64,000 nt of DNA from positions 1 through 64,000 of the forward strand of contig JALHJW010000004.1 of the NCBI GenBank assembly GCA_022839785.1. Reading direction: 5' to 3'. Positions 25,770 to 36,620 of the stretch are shown piece by piece. The notes under the pieces are model-generated. The model searched no databases. It was not told the origin of the DNA and was given only the letters and a program-made list of their open reading frames with translations. The stretch is from Desulfovibrio sp. GTDB lineage: Bacteria; Desulfobacterota; Desulfovibrionia; Desulfovibrionales; Desulfovibrionaceae. Every line of letters begins with the position of its first letter. The stretch's first letter is position 1. The position numbers and the translations under genes were made by a program.

Positions 25770-27095
25770 TCAGCAGACGCTCTCCTGTTCCCGCGCCCAG
25801 GCCACGATCTCGCGCGCCTCGGCCAGCAGGTCGGGCAAGTCCAGGGTCAGGTGCTGCCCGTCCATGTAGAGCACGCGGCCGTTGACCATGGTCAGGCGCA
25901 CCTCGCCGCCCGTGGCCGCGTAGACGGCCTGGGAGACCGGATCGTGCAGCGGCATGAGATTCGGGCTGGACAGGTCCAGGGCGGTCATGTCGGCGCGCGC
26001 CCCGCGCTCCAGGCGGCCGATGTGGGGCAGGCTCAGGGCCGCGGCCCCGTCCCGCGTGGCCATGTCCAGCACGGCCTGGGCCGGGAGCAGGGCCGGGTCG
26101 TTCCGGAAGGCCTTTTGCACGCGGGCGCAGACGCCCATTTCCCGGAACATGGAGAGATCGTTGTTGCTGGCCGGGCCGTCCGTGCCCAGTCCCACGGCCA
26201 CGCCCGCCTGGCGCAACGCCTGGATGGGGGCGAAGCCGTTCCCGAGCTTCATGTTGCTGCGCGGGCAGTGGACCACGGCCGCGCCGCGCTTCCCCAGGAG
26301 TTCTATCTCCTCCGGAATGAGGTCCACGCAGTGGAACAGGGTGGTGCGCCGCCCGAGCAGCTCCAGGGAGTCGAGGTAGGCCAGGGGCCGCTTGCCGAAG
26401 GTCTTCAGACACAGTTCGGTCTCGGCGGCGGATTCGGCGGCGTGGATCATCCAGCGCAGGTCGAGCCGCTCGGCCAGGGCGAAGCTGCGACGCAGGGCGT
26501 CGGCGTCCGTGGTGTAGACGGCGTGGGCCATGACCGCGCAGCCGACCAGGGGATGGCCGTCGTAGCGGCGGTGCAGACGTTCGATGAGTTCGAGGCCCTC
26601 CTCCAGGGTGGCGTAGGTCATGGTCGGCGTGCGGATCACGCCCTCGGCCGTCACGGCGCGCATCCCGGCGGCCTCGGCCGCGGCGGCGATCTCGTGTTCG
26701 TACAGGTACATGTCCGCGAAGCAGGTCGTGCCCGTGGCCAGCATCTCGGCGCAGGCGATGAGCCCGCCCAGATGCACCAGACGCGGGGTGAGGCGTTTTT
26801 CCAGGGGCCAGATGTGACCCTGCAGCCACTCCATGAGCGGCAGATCGTCGGCCACGCCGCGAAAGAGGCTCATGGCCGCGTGGCCGTGGGCGTTGACCAG
26901 GCCCGGCAGGAGCAGGGCGTGGCCGAGGTCGATGACACGCTCGGCCTGGGCGGCGGGCTCGATCTCGGCCCTGGGGCCCACGGCGGTGATGGCGTCCCCC
27001 GCCACGGCCACGGCGCCGTCGCGCACGACGCGCCGCTCGGCGTCCTGGGTCACGATCACGTCGGCCAGCACGAGCAGTTCACAGGGGATGTCCAT
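25770..27095 (-). CDS. Amidohydrolase, 5'-methylthioadenosine/S-adenosylhomocysteine deaminase type
   Basis: A 441-aa TIM-barrel metal hydrolase; GGAG lies five bases before the ATG. The metal motif is LLPGLVNAHGHAAMSLFRG (HxH), with further ligands in WMIHAAES and the catalytic Asp in GLGTDGPASNND; HCPRSNMKLGNG is typical of the MTA/SAH deaminase (MtaD) group. It would deaminate adenosyl by-products of SAM metabolism to inosyl forms. Closely related chlorohydrolases cannot be fully excluded. The esterase gene diverges 40 nt away. Confidence 0.9.
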   Translation of the reverse strand: MDIPCELLVLADVIVTQDAERRVVRDGAVAVAGDAITAVGPRAEIEPAAQAERVIDLGHALLLPGLVNAHGHAAMSLFRGVADDLPLMEWLQGHIWPLEKRLTPRLVHLGGLIACAEMLATGTTCFADMYLYEHEIAAAAEAAGMRAVTAEGVIRTPTMTYATLEEGLELIERLHRRYDGHPLVGCAVMAHAVYTTDADALRRSFALAERLDLRWMIHAAESAAETELCLKTFGKRPLAYLDSLELLGRRTTLFHCVDLIPEEIELLGKRGAAVVHCPRSNMKLGNGFAPIQALRQAGVAVGLGTDGPASNNDLSMFREMGVCARVQKAFRNDPALLPAQAVLDMATRDGAAALSLPHIGRLERGARADMTALDLSSPNLMPLHDPVSQAVYAATGGEVRLTMVNGRVLYMDGQHLTLDLPDLLAEAREIVAWAREQESVC

Positions 27096-27134
27096 ACGTC
27101 CTCCGTCTCCAGGCTAGATGATTTGGCCGAGGAA

Positions 27135-27932
27135 ATGAAGTACATCCCGTGCATGGCGCGTACGTCGCGGCCCGGTTGCCTGCTGCTGCACGGCTTCACC
27201 GGTGCCCCTTTCGAGATGGAGCCCTTGGCCGGGGCCTTGCGGAAGCGCGGCTTCGCGCTCAGCCTGCCGCTGCTCGCGGGGCACGGGGGGAGCGTGGAGG
27301 AGCTTGACCGCGCGGGCTGGGAGGACTGGACCGGGACCGCGCTGCGCGCCTTCGACGAACTGGCCGCCCGTTGCTCGCCGGTTTTCGCGGCCGGGCTGTC
27401 CATGGGCGGCAGTCTCTGCCTGGAATTGGCCCTGCGGCGTCCCGTGGCCGGGCTGGCCTGTCTGGCCACGCCGCTCCGGCTCTACCGTCTCGCCCCCTGG
27501 ACCGGCAAGGACCCGCTGCTGCCCTTCGTGCCGCTGCTCCGGCGTTTCCGCCCCATCTGGCCGGTGGCGCGGAAAAGCGAGGAATCGCGCCGCATCGCCC
27601 CCTGGCAGGGTTGCGAGGGGGCGATGCCGCTCAATGCGCTGCACAGCCTCATGCAGGGGCTGGCCGGGCTGCGGCCCAGACTCGGCCAGATCACGGCTCC
27701 GTTGCTCGCGGTGCACTGCCCCACGGACCGTAGCGTCAACGCGCGCAACGCCTTCGAGCTTGCGCGGCGGGTCGGTTCGCGGATCAAGCGGCTGGGGTTC
27801 CTGGAGATTTGCGAAACCGTGACCGGGCATCATCTGTTGACCACGCACCAGGAGACGCGCGGGCCGCTGGCCGCGCTCGTGGCCGATTTTTTCTGCACCC
27901 TGCTTTCGCGTGACGGCGCGGTCCCGGTTTGA
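27135..27932 (+). CDS. Alpha/beta hydrolase (carboxylesterase-like)
   Basis: A 265-aa protein. The oxyanion HGF motif is in CLLLHGFTGAPFEM (about 15-28), the nucleophile Ser89 in AGLSMGGSL, the Asp in CPTDRSVN and the His in TGHHLLTT. The pattern is close to Est30-type monoacylglycerol lipases/carboxylesterases. The start is ATG 27135; an ATG at 27153 is possible because the Shine-Dalgarno is weak for both. It opens a plus-strand run with PilZ and potassium-transport genes. Substrate unknown. Confidence 0.87.
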   Translation: MKYIPCMARTSRPGCLLLHGFTGAPFEMEPLAGALRKRGFALSLPLLAGHGGSVEELDRAGWEDWTGTALRAFDELAARCSPVFAAGLSMGGSLCLELALRRPVAGLACLATPLRLYRLAPWTGKDPLLPFVPLLRRFRPIWPVARKSEESRRIAPWQGCEGAMPLNALHSLMQGLAGLRPRLGQITAPLLAVHCPTDRSVNARNAFELARRVGSRIKRLGFLEICETVTGHHLLTTHQETRGPLAALVADFFCTLLSRDGAVPV

Positions 27933-27955
27933 TAAGAAACAAGGAGGAGTGCGAC

Positions 27956-28318
27956 ATGGACCAGGAAAAACGGAGCCGAACCCGCGTCGATCTGCTCTTC
28001 GGGGCGGTGCTGAGTTGCGGCGGCCGGGACGTGCCCGTACGGCTCAACAACCTCAGCCTGCGCGGTCTCTCCTGCAACCCCGATCCCCGGCTCGCCCAGG
28101 GGGAGGAGTGCGTCGTGCGCATCGCCCTCTCGGGCAGCCTGACCATCCGGGTGCAGGGCCGGGTGGTGCGCCTCACGGCGCAGGACGCGGCCGTGGAGTT
28201 TCTGGAAATGGACCCGGAGAGCTTCGGCCATCTGCGCAACCTAGTCAGGATGCACGCCGAGGACCCCGACCGCATCGACGACGAACTGCTCGCCAGGATA
28301 CTGCCGGGCGACGCCTAA
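27956..28318 (+). CDS. Small PilZ-domain protein
   Basis: A 120-aa single-domain protein. GGAGGA lies upstream of the ATG at 27956. The c-di-GMP-binding residues RSRTR (RxxxR, about 6-10) and NLSLRG (NxSxxG, about 33-38) are both present with normal spacing, followed by the strand SLTIRVQGRVVRL. It ends only 9 nt before the potassium channel gene, so cotranscription is likely. Confidence 0.88.
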   Translation: MDQEKRSRTRVDLLFGAVLSCGGRDVPVRLNNLSLRGLSCNPDPRLAQGEECVVRIALSGSLTIRVQGRVVRLTAQDAAVEFLEMDPESFGHLRNLVRMHAEDPDRIDDELLARILPGDA

Positions 28319-28327
28319 CCCTCCTTC

Positions 28328-29677
28328 ATGCGCGTACGGACGCTGTTCTCCCCGTTCACCTATCCCATCTATTTCTTCATGCTGACCATTTTGGCCGGGG
28401 CCGTGGCCCTGATGCTGCCGGTCAGCCTGAATGGGGGCGGCCTGTCCTTCGTGGACGCGCTGTTCACCGCCACCTCGGCCACCTGCGTCACCGGTCTGGT
28501 GGTGGTGGATACCGGCGCGCATTTCAGCCGCACGGGACAGGCCGTGATCCTGGGCATGATCCAACTCGGCGGCCTCGGCATCATGACCTACGCCAGTCTG
28601 GTCTTCTACCTGTGGCGGCGCAGGATTTCGCTCACGGACCGCCTGGCCGTGGGCGGCCTGATGCACGACGCGAGTTTTCATCTGGGGCGCTTCATCGTCC
28701 ACCTCGCGGCCTGGACCGTGCTTATCGAGAGCGCGGGCGCGCTGTGCCTGTGGCTCTTTGATCCGCACGGCTTTCACCCCTGGTCCGCGCTTTTCCATTC
28801 GGTGTCCGCTTTTTGCAACGCGGGTTTCGGGCTGTATCCGGACAGTCTCGTGCAGTGGCGGGGCGACGTGGGCGTGAACCTCACCGTCATGGCCCTGATC
28901 ACCCTGGGCGGCATCGGCTTCTCGGTCATCGTGGAGCTGGAGCAGTGGCTGCGGGGCAGGCTGCGCCGGGGACGGGCGCGGCCCCTGTCCTGGTACGCGG
29001 GCGTGGTGCTGAAGGTCAGCGCCTTTTTGAGCCTGGGCGGCGCGGCGGCCGTGTATCTCGCCGAGATCGTGGGGCTGGGGCGGGACATGCCCTGGCGGGA
29101 CGGGGTGCTCGCGGCCCTGTTCCAGAGCGTGACCTGCCGCACGGCCGGGTTCAACACCGTGGACATCGGCCAGCTCACCACCATCTCGCTCCTGGTGATG
29201 ATCTTCCTGATGTTCGTGGGCGGTTCGCCGGGAAGCTGCGCGGGCGGGATCAAGACCACCACGGCCCGGGCGCTCTGGGCCTTCGCCGTGTCCAAGGTGC
29301 TGGGGCGGCGTCAGCCCGTGGTGGGCCGCTACGCCCTGGACGCCGAGACCCTGGGCCGGGCCGTGACCCTGACCCTCATCGCGCTGGTCCTTGTGGCCGT
29401 CGGCACCCTTTGGCTCGTGGTCAGCGAGGGCGGCGACGTGCCGCACGCCGAGGCGCGCGGCCTGTTCCTGGAAGTGCTCTTCGAGGTCGTCTCGGCCCTG
29501 GGGACGGTGGGACTCTCCATGGGCATCACGCCGAAGCTCAGCGACTCGGGGAAGATCGTCATCACCCTGCTCATGTTCGTGGGCCGTCTGGGCCCCATCG
29601 CCTTCCTCACGGTCATCAGCCGGATGCAGGAGCAGCCGCGCTATTCCTGGCCCGAGGAGAGCATGCTCATAGGTTGA
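28328..29677 (+). CDS. TrkH/KtrB-type potassium uptake protein
   Basis: A 449-aa membrane protein with four M1-P-M2 repeats. The four filter loops are readable: ATCVTGLVVVD, AFCNAGFGLY, CRTAGFNTVD and LGTVGLSMG, each with its central Gly. Length fits KtrB (about 450) rather than TrkH (about 480). It conducts K+ when gated by the cytosolic RCK protein encoded next. No N-terminal signal. The PilZ gene directly upstream may reflect second-messenger control of uptake. Confidence 0.95.
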   Translation: MRVRTLFSPFTYPIYFFMLTILAGAVALMLPVSLNGGGLSFVDALFTATSATCVTGLVVVDTGAHFSRTGQAVILGMIQLGGLGIMTYASLVFYLWRRRISLTDRLAVGGLMHDASFHLGRFIVHLAAWTVLIESAGALCLWLFDPHGFHPWSALFHSVSAFCNAGFGLYPDSLVQWRGDVGVNLTVMALITLGGIGFSVIVELEQWLRGRLRRGRARPLSWYAGVVLKVSAFLSLGGAAAVYLAEIVGLGRDMPWRDGVLAALFQSVTCRTAGFNTVDIGQLTTISLLVMIFLMFVGGSPGSCAGGIKTTTARALWAFAVSKVLGRRQPVVGRYALDAETLGRAVTLTLIALVLVAVGTLWLVVSEGGDVPHAEARGLFLEVLFEVVSALGTVGLSMGITPKLSDSGKIVITLLMFVGRLGPIAFLTVISRMQEQPRYSWPEESMLIG

Positions 29678-29691
29678 GCCGGAGGTATGTC

Positions 29692-30345
29692 ATGAAGAAG
29701 ACGAATGTCGGCGTCATCGGCCTTGGCAAGTTCGGCCTCTCCTTCGCGCAGGTCCTGGCGGACCTGGGGCAGGACGTGGTGGGACTGGATTCCATGCCGG
29801 AGAACGTGCGCCGGGCGCAGGACACGCTCACCCAGGTCTACCAGGGCGACGCCATGGACCGCAAAGTCCTGGAGCAGCTCGGATTCGCCGACTTCAGCGT
29901 GGTCATGGTCAGCGTGGGCCACTCCATCGAGGCCAGCGCCATGATCTCGCTCTACCTCAAGGAGATCGGCGCGCCCCAGGTCTGGGTCAAGGCCGTGAGC
30001 CGCGACCATGAGACGCTGCTCAGCCGCATCGGGGTGGACCGCGTCATTCTGCCGGAATATTTCGCGGCCTCGCAGCTTGCCCACTCTCTGGCCTCGCCAG
30101 GCCTCATCGCCTACCTGCCCTTCGACGAGGGCATGGCCATGCGCGAGATCACGGTGGAGCGCTGGGCAGGCCGGAGCCTGCGCGAACTGGACCTGACCAA
30201 CGCCTTGCAGGTCCAGGTCATCGCCGTGCGTAAGAGCGGCGAGAAGCGCTACGGCTACATCCCGCGGGCGAACGCGCCGCTCGGCCGGGGCGACGTGCTG
30301 GTCGTCCTGGGCAACGCGGACAATCTGGAAAGGCTGAAACCGTAG
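29692..30345 (+). CDS. TrkA/KtrA-type RCK regulatory subunit
   Basis: A 217-aa cytosolic protein; GGAGG lies 6 nt before the ATG. The RCK-N Rossmann motif is VGVIGLGKFGLSF (G10, G12, G15), with the ribose-binding Asp at D33. An RCK-C domain occupies about 135-215. One RCK unit, as in KtrA, not the two of E. coli TrkA. It gates the channel above in response to ATP/ADP or NADH and possibly c-di-AMP. It ends 8 nt from the convergent MBL gene. Confidence 0.95.
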   Translation: MKKTNVGVIGLGKFGLSFAQVLADLGQDVVGLDSMPENVRRAQDTLTQVYQGDAMDRKVLEQLGFADFSVVMVSVGHSIEASAMISLYLKEIGAPQVWVKAVSRDHETLLSRIGVDRVILPEYFAASQLAHSLASPGLIAYLPFDEGMAMREITVERWAGRSLRELDLTNALQVQVIAVRKSGEKRYGYIPRANAPLGRGDVLVVLGNADNLERLKP

Positions 30346-30353
30346 GGACGCGC

Positions 30354-31184
30354 TCAGGAGGCTGCGCCGAAGCGCAGGGTCATGCCCGCGGCCAGCGGCT
30401 CCACCCGGCCGGGCAAAGCCCGGGCCAGAGCCGCCGTGGCCGCGTCTCCGGTGCAGTGGCCGGGCAGGATGCGCTCCACGCCGAAGGCAGCCAGGGCGGC
30501 CGCCGCGTCGTCCACCTCTCCGGGCGGGGCGTTGTAGAGATGCAGGCCGCCGACCACGGCGTGCAGGCGGCCGATGCCTTCCTGGCGCAGCCGGGCCAGG
30601 GTGTTGACCAGGCCGGAGTGACAGCAGCCGAGCACGGCCACGGGACCGGCGCCCGTGCGCAGGAGCAGGAATGCGTCGTCCGGCACGGCGTCGGGATGCG
30701 TGCAGCCGGGATCGAGGAAGAAGCCGCGCACGGATTCGGGGTTGCCGGGCAGCCGCGCGACGTCCGTGCAGATGTCCAGCCAGGGCGCGAGACGCACCGT
30801 GCTCCTGGCCGCGGCGAGACGCGCGCCCAGGATGCGGCGCGGCTCCTCGGGAACGCCGATGGCGTCCGGGGCCTTGCCCCGGCGCTCGGCCCAGCGTTCG
30901 CGCAGGGCCTCGGGGTGGGCGTGGACCGGGCCGTCGAAGCCCGTGGCGCACAGCGCCGTCAGACCCGCGCCGTGGTCGTAGTGACCGTGGGACAGGGCCA
31001 GGCCGCGTGCGGCCTCCACCCGCACGCCCAGACGGCGGGCGTTGTCCAGGAAGGCGGGGCTCGCGCCCGCATCCCACAACCACGTTTCGCCTCGGGCTTC
31101 GAGCGCGGCGGCGAATCCCCATTCCGAGGCGAAGCCCGGCAGGGCGCGGTTGTCCATCAGGACGTGAAGGGCGACCCGGGTCAA
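30354..31184 (-). CDS. Metallo-beta-lactamase-fold hydrolase
   Basis: A 276-aa protein. The metal-binding HxHxDH is in LSHGHYDHGAGL, with further ligands in LGCCHSGLVNT and the C-terminal LPGHCTG. The arrangement matches the MBL subgroup that includes the beta-ribofuranosylaminobenzene 5'-phosphate synthase accessory proteins. The start is TTG at 31184 with GGAG upstream; the next ATG (31157) would cut into the first strand. Substrate unknown. Confidence 0.85.
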   Translation of the reverse strand: MTRVALHVLMDNRALPGFASEWGFAAALEARGETWLWDAGASPAFLDNARRLGVRVEAARGLALSHGHYDHGAGLTALCATGFDGPVHAHPEALRERWAERRGKAPDAIGVPEEPRRILGARLAAARSTVRLAPWLDICTDVARLPGNPESVRGFFLDPGCTHPDAVPDDAFLLLRTGAGPVAVLGCCHSGLVNTLARLRQEGIGRLHAVVGGLHLYNAPPGEVDDAAAALAAFGVERILPGHCTGDAATAALARALPGRVEPLAAGMTLRFGAAS

Positions 31185-31206
31185 CGTTTCCGTCTCCGCG
31201 CCGGGT

Positions 31207-32813
<1,607 letters not shown>

Positions 32814-32817
<4 letters not shown>

Positions 32818-34058
32818 ACCTCTCCCACCTTTCGTTCCCCGGGGTCCTTGTCCAGCTCGAACTCCTCGTGCAGCGTGCGCACGGCCAGTTCGGCGTACTT
32901 GTCCTCGATGAGCATGGTGATCTTGATTTCCGAGGTGGAAATCATGAGCAGGTTGATGCCTTCGCGGGACATGGCCGCGAAGGAGCGGGAGGCCACGCCG
33001 GAGTGGTTGCGCATGCCCACGCCGATGACCGAGACCTTGCACACGCCGGTGTCGAACTGGATCTCCTTGGCCCCCACGTCGGCCTTGATGGCGGTCAGGA
33101 TGGCCATGGTCTTGTCCAGGTCCTTGCGGGAGACGGTGAAGGTCATGTCCGTGTGGCCGTCGCGGCTGGTGTTCTGGATGATCATGTCCACGAGAATGCC
33201 CTTCTCGGCGATGGGACCGAAGATGGAGGCCGCCACGCCGGGCTGGTCGAGCACGTCGTAGATGGTCACGCGGGCCTGGTCCTTGTCGTAGGCGATGCCG
33301 GAAACGAGCACGTATTCCATGGACTTGTCCTCCTGGGAGACGAGGGTGCCGGGATTGTCGATGAAGGTGGAGAGCACGCGCACGGGCACGTTGTACTTCT
33401 TGGCGAACTCCACGGAGCGGATCTGCAGGACCTTGGCGCCCATGCTGGCCATTTCCAGCATCTCGTCGTAGCTGATCTTGTCCAGCTTGCGCGCCTTGTC
33501 GCAGATGTTGGGGTCCGTGGTGAAGACGCCCTCAACGTCGGTGTATATCTCGCAGGCGTCGGCCTTCAGGGCCGCGGCCAGGGCCACGCCCGAGGTGTCC
33601 GAGCCGCCGCGGCCCAGAGTGGTCAGGCGGCCGTGCTCGTCGCAGCCCTGGAATCCCGCCACGGCCAGGACGTCGTAGTCCTGCAGCAGGGCCTTCATGG
33701 CCGCCGCGTCGATGTCCAGGATGCGGGCGTTGGTGTAGTCGCAGGTGGTCTTGATCTGGATCTGGTGCCCGAGAAGGGAGCGGGCCTTCAGTCCGGCGTC
33801 CTTGCAGAGCATGGAGAAGAGGGCCACGGAAACCTGCTCGCCCGTGGTCGCCAGGACGTCGAGTTCCGCCGCGTCGGGCTCCTTGGAGAACTGCTGCGCA
33901 AGGGATAGGAGCCGGTTGGTCTCGCCCGACATGGCGGAAAGGACCACCACGACTTTGTAGCCCTTCCCATGCGTGCGCCTGACGATCTCAAGGACGCGCT
34001 GCATCCGCTCCAGACCGGCGACGGAGGTGCCGCCGAACTTCTGCACGACGATCTTCAT
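32814..34058 (-). CDS. lysC: Aspartate kinase
   Basis: A 414-aa monofunctional aspartokinase; GAGGGAGAG precedes the ATG, which overlaps the tsaE stop. The kinase signature is VQKFGGTSVAGLERM, with LGRGGSDTSGVALAAAL in the active site. Two C-terminal ACT domains (about 265-405) imply feedback inhibition by lysine and/or threonine. It makes aspartyl phosphate, first step to Lys, Thr, Met and Ile. Coupling with cimA puts two isoleucine-related entry points in one transcript. Confidence 0.97.
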
Positions 34059-34573
34059 GTCTCTCCCTCAACGAACGTGAATGGTACCTCCCGCTCAGCC
34101 AGGACGCGCGCCAGACGGTCGAGGAAGGCCGAAGCCTCCCGGCCCGAGGCCGAAAGACGGGCCGTCCGCCCTCCCTCCAGGGCGGCCAGGGCGCAGATCA
34201 CCCGCTCCGCGGGAAGATCGGGTGGGTGTAGATACTGTGCCCACTCGACAATGACAAGAGTTTCAGGGACCTCCAGGGCATTTTCGAAATCCTCGCCCGG
34301 CGGCCGCCCCTCCAGTCGGTAGAGGTCCACGTGCGCGACCTCTGGCCTGGTGGGGTAGATGTTGCAGATATTGAAGGACGGGCTGGCGACCTCCGCCCGC
34401 TCCGCGCCCGGCAGGGCGGAGACGAGGCCGCGCACGAGCGTGGTCTTGCCCGCGCCCAGGGGGCCGTCCAGCAGGAGGGCGAAGCCCGGACGCGCGCCGA
34501 GGCAGGCGGCCATGGCCTCGCCCAGAGCGACGGTGGAGGGGGCGTCCCGCAGGGTGACGCCGAGACCGGACAC
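34055..34573 (-). CDS. tsaE: tRNA threonylcarbamoyladenosine biosynthesis ATPase TsaE
   Basis: A 172-aa P-loop protein starting at GTG, 7 nt after the CBS gene, with AAGGAG about 10 nt upstream. The motifs are LLDGPLGAGKTTLVRGL (Walker A), VASPSFNICN, HVDLYRLEG and IVEWAQ, the usual order of the family. It assists the TsaBD complex in making t6A37 on ANN-reading tRNAs. Stop overlaps lysC. Confidence 0.95.
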   Translation of the reverse strand: MSGLGVTLRDAPSTVALGEAMAACLGARPGFALLLDGPLGAGKTTLVRGLVSALPGAERAEVASPSFNICNIYPTRPEVAHVDLYRLEGRPPGEDFENALEVPETLVIVEWAQYLHPPDLPAERVICALAALEGGRTARLSASGREASAFLDRLARVLAEREVPFTFVEGET

Positions 34574-34580
34574 CGCGCGG

Positions 34581-35036
34581 CTACTCCTTGGCGGCCATCA
34601 AGGTGCGCAGCACGTCGGACTTGCCCAGGATGCCCACCAGCCGGCCTTCCGAAACCACGGGCAGGGTGTGCAGCCGTTCGTCCACCATGATCGCCGCGAC
34701 CTCCTCGAGCAGCGTCTCGGGCGTCACGGTGACGGGATCGGGAGTCATGGCGTCGCGCACGGTCATGGCCGTGATCTTCTTCATCTCCCGTTCCATCCTG
34801 TCCAGACTGCCTAGGGGAACGATGCCGTCCAGGAAGGTGAAGATGCTGGGAAGCTTCAGGGTCTTCTGCTGCGTGATCAGGTCGGACTGGGTGAGGATGC
34901 CCACCAGCCTGCCGTTTTCGACCACGGGCGCGCCGTTGATCTTCTTCTCGATGAGCAGTCGGGCCGCGGCCGGAATGTCCGTGTCCGGAGCCACGCTGAC
35001 GACCTCGGTGGTCATGATGTCTTTTGCCGTGCGCAT
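34581..35036 (-). CDS. CBS-domain pair protein
   Basis: A 151-aa protein made of two CBS motifs (about 8-60 and 90-148): INGAPVVENGRLVGILTQSDL and LHTLPVVSEGRLVGILGKSDVL. AAGGAG precedes the ATG, which lies 25 nt inside the end of the nnr gene. CBS pairs bind adenine nucleotides or SAM. With no attached enzyme domain, it may sense energy charge for a partner encoded nearby; partner unknown. Confidence 0.92.
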   Translation of the reverse strand: MRTAKDIMTTEVVSVAPDTDIPAAARLLIEKKINGAPVVENGRLVGILTQSDLITQQKTLKLPSIFTFLDGIVPLGSLDRMEREMKKITAMTVRDAMTPDPVTVTPETLLEEVAAIMVDERLHTLPVVSEGRLVGILGKSDVLRTLMAAKE

Positions 35037-36598
35037 GATGCGTCTCCTTGCATGGCCCGCGGCAGTGCGGCGGCGATGTCGGACGCCGTGCAGCCGCGCG
35101 CGGGGAAGTCGTTGCCGAGAATGAGCCCGGCCCGGGCGTGCAGCCAGGACGCGAGGCAGGCCGCGTCGAGCCCGGAGAGTCCGCGCCCGAGCATGGCCCC
35201 GAGACAGCCCGCGAGAACGTCTCCAGAGCCTGCCGTGGACAGGGCGGGGAGGTCGAGCGGAAGCAGGAAGACAGGACTGCCGGGCGCGGCGATGAGCGTG
35301 CCCGCGCCCTTGAGCAGGACCGTCACGCCGCAGCGTTCGCCCACGGCGCGGACCGCAGCGTAGCGGTCGGCTTGCACCGCGGCGGCGTCCGTTCCGAGCA
35401 GACGGGCGGCCTCGCGCGGGTGCGGGGTGACCACGGTCCCCGCGGGCAGGGGGAGCAGTTCCGGCGTTTCGGCCAGCCAGTAGAGGGCGTCGGCGTCCAG
35501 CACCAGGGGCGGCAGCTCCGGCTCGGCCAGCAGACGGCGCAGGAACTCGCGCGCGCCCTCGGTGCGGCCCAGTCCCGGGCCGCAGACAAGGGCGTCGAAG
35601 CGCGCGAGGTGCGGCCCGAGTTCGTTCAGGAACCCGCCGCTCCATTCGCTGCCCTTGCCCAGCGGCAGGGTCATGACGTCGGGTACGCCCGCCTTGAGAT
35701 GATAGGACAGGCCCGAGGGACAGCCCACCGTGGCCAGACCCGCGCCGGAGCGCAGCGCGCCCAGGGCGGCCAGCACCGGTGCGCCGGTCAGGCCGAAGCT
35801 GCCCCCGAGGATCAGGACGTGGCCGTAGGAGCCCTTGTGGCCGCCTTTCGTCGGCGGCGGCAGGAGGGAGAGGGTTTCGTCGCCGAGCAGGGCGGCCGAG
35901 GCCGGGTGCGCGGCCTTGACCTGGGGAGGGATGCCGATGGGCCGCACGTGCAGCCAGCCGGTGTACTCGGCGGCCCAGGGCAGGGCCAGGCCGAACTTGG
36001 CCGCCTCGAAGGTCGCGGTGGCGTGGGCGCGCACCGCGTCCGGGCGGGGCCTGCCGTCCTGCGCAGAAAGGCCCGAGGGCACGTCCAGGGCGAGTACGAA
36101 GGCAGTTTCGCGCAGGACGTTCACGGTCTGCACGAGGCGCGCGAAAAAGGGCGAGAGCTGGCCGGAAAAACCCGTGCCGAGCAGGCCGTCGATGACGATC
36201 TCGGGCCGCCAGACGAGCCATTCGGCCGCCAGGCGGGAGAGGCTGCGCTCCGCGACCGGGACCATGTCCAGGCCGAGGCGTCCGGCCAGCCTGACGTTGT
36301 ATCCCGCCTCGCGGCGGTAGGCGGCCAGGGGCTTGGCATGGGCCAGACGCACCTCGGCCCCGGCGCAGTCCAGGTGCCGGGCCAGGGCGAAGGCGTCGCC
36401 GCCGTTGTTGCCCGGACCGGCCAGGACCAGGATGCGGCGTCCCTCCACGCTTCCCGCGCTCTGCGTCAGGACGTGCAGGGCCTCGCGCGAGGCGTTCTCC
36501 ATGAGGATCGTGGGCAGGATGCCGAAATCCGCCGCGGCCGCGTCCCAACGGGCCATCTCGTCGGGAAAGGGGAGGGGGGCGTGCGCGTGTGCGGTCAT
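35012..36598 (-). CDS. nnr: Bifunctional NAD(P)H-hydrate repair enzyme (epimerase and dehydratase)
   Basis: A 528-aa fusion. The N-terminal epimerase (about 1-215) contains LVLAGPGNNGGDAFALARHL and IDGLLGTGFSG. The C-terminal ADP-dependent dehydratase (about 225-520) has LILGGSFGLTGAPVLAALGA, VVTPHPREAARLLG and ALSTAGSGDVLAGCLGAM. It repairs hydrated NADH and NADPH. The last codons overlap the downstream CBS gene. Confidence 0.96.
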   Translation of the reverse strand: MTAHAHAPLPFPDEMARWDAAAADFGILPTILMENASREALHVLTQSAGSVEGRRILVLAGPGNNGGDAFALARHLDCAGAEVRLAHAKPLAAYRREAGYNVRLAGRLGLDMVPVAERSLSRLAAEWLVWRPEIVIDGLLGTGFSGQLSPFFARLVQTVNVLRETAFVLALDVPSGLSAQDGRPRPDAVRAHATATFEAAKFGLALPWAAEYTGWLHVRPIGIPPQVKAAHPASAALLGDETLSLLPPPTKGGHKGSYGHVLILGGSFGLTGAPVLAALGALRSGAGLATVGCPSGLSYHLKAGVPDVMTLPLGKGSEWSGGFLNELGPHLARFDALVCGPGLGRTEGAREFLRRLLAEPELPPLVLDADALYWLAETPELLPLPAGTVVTPHPREAARLLGTDAAAVQADRYAAVRAVGERCGVTVLLKGAGTLIAAPGSPVFLLPLDLPALSTAGSGDVLAGCLGAMLGRGLSGLDAACLASWLHARAGLILGNDFPARGCTASDIAAALPRAMQGDASCARQKTS

Positions 36599-36620
36599 GG
36601 GCCTTCCTTCGGGGCCGTGA

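Noticed and set aside
23868..27134. Long plus-strand open frame running across the M20, PxxKW and deaminase genes
   Set aside because: It is antisense to three recognisable genes; only its last 265 codons (from 27135) encode a real protein, the alpha/beta hydrolase.
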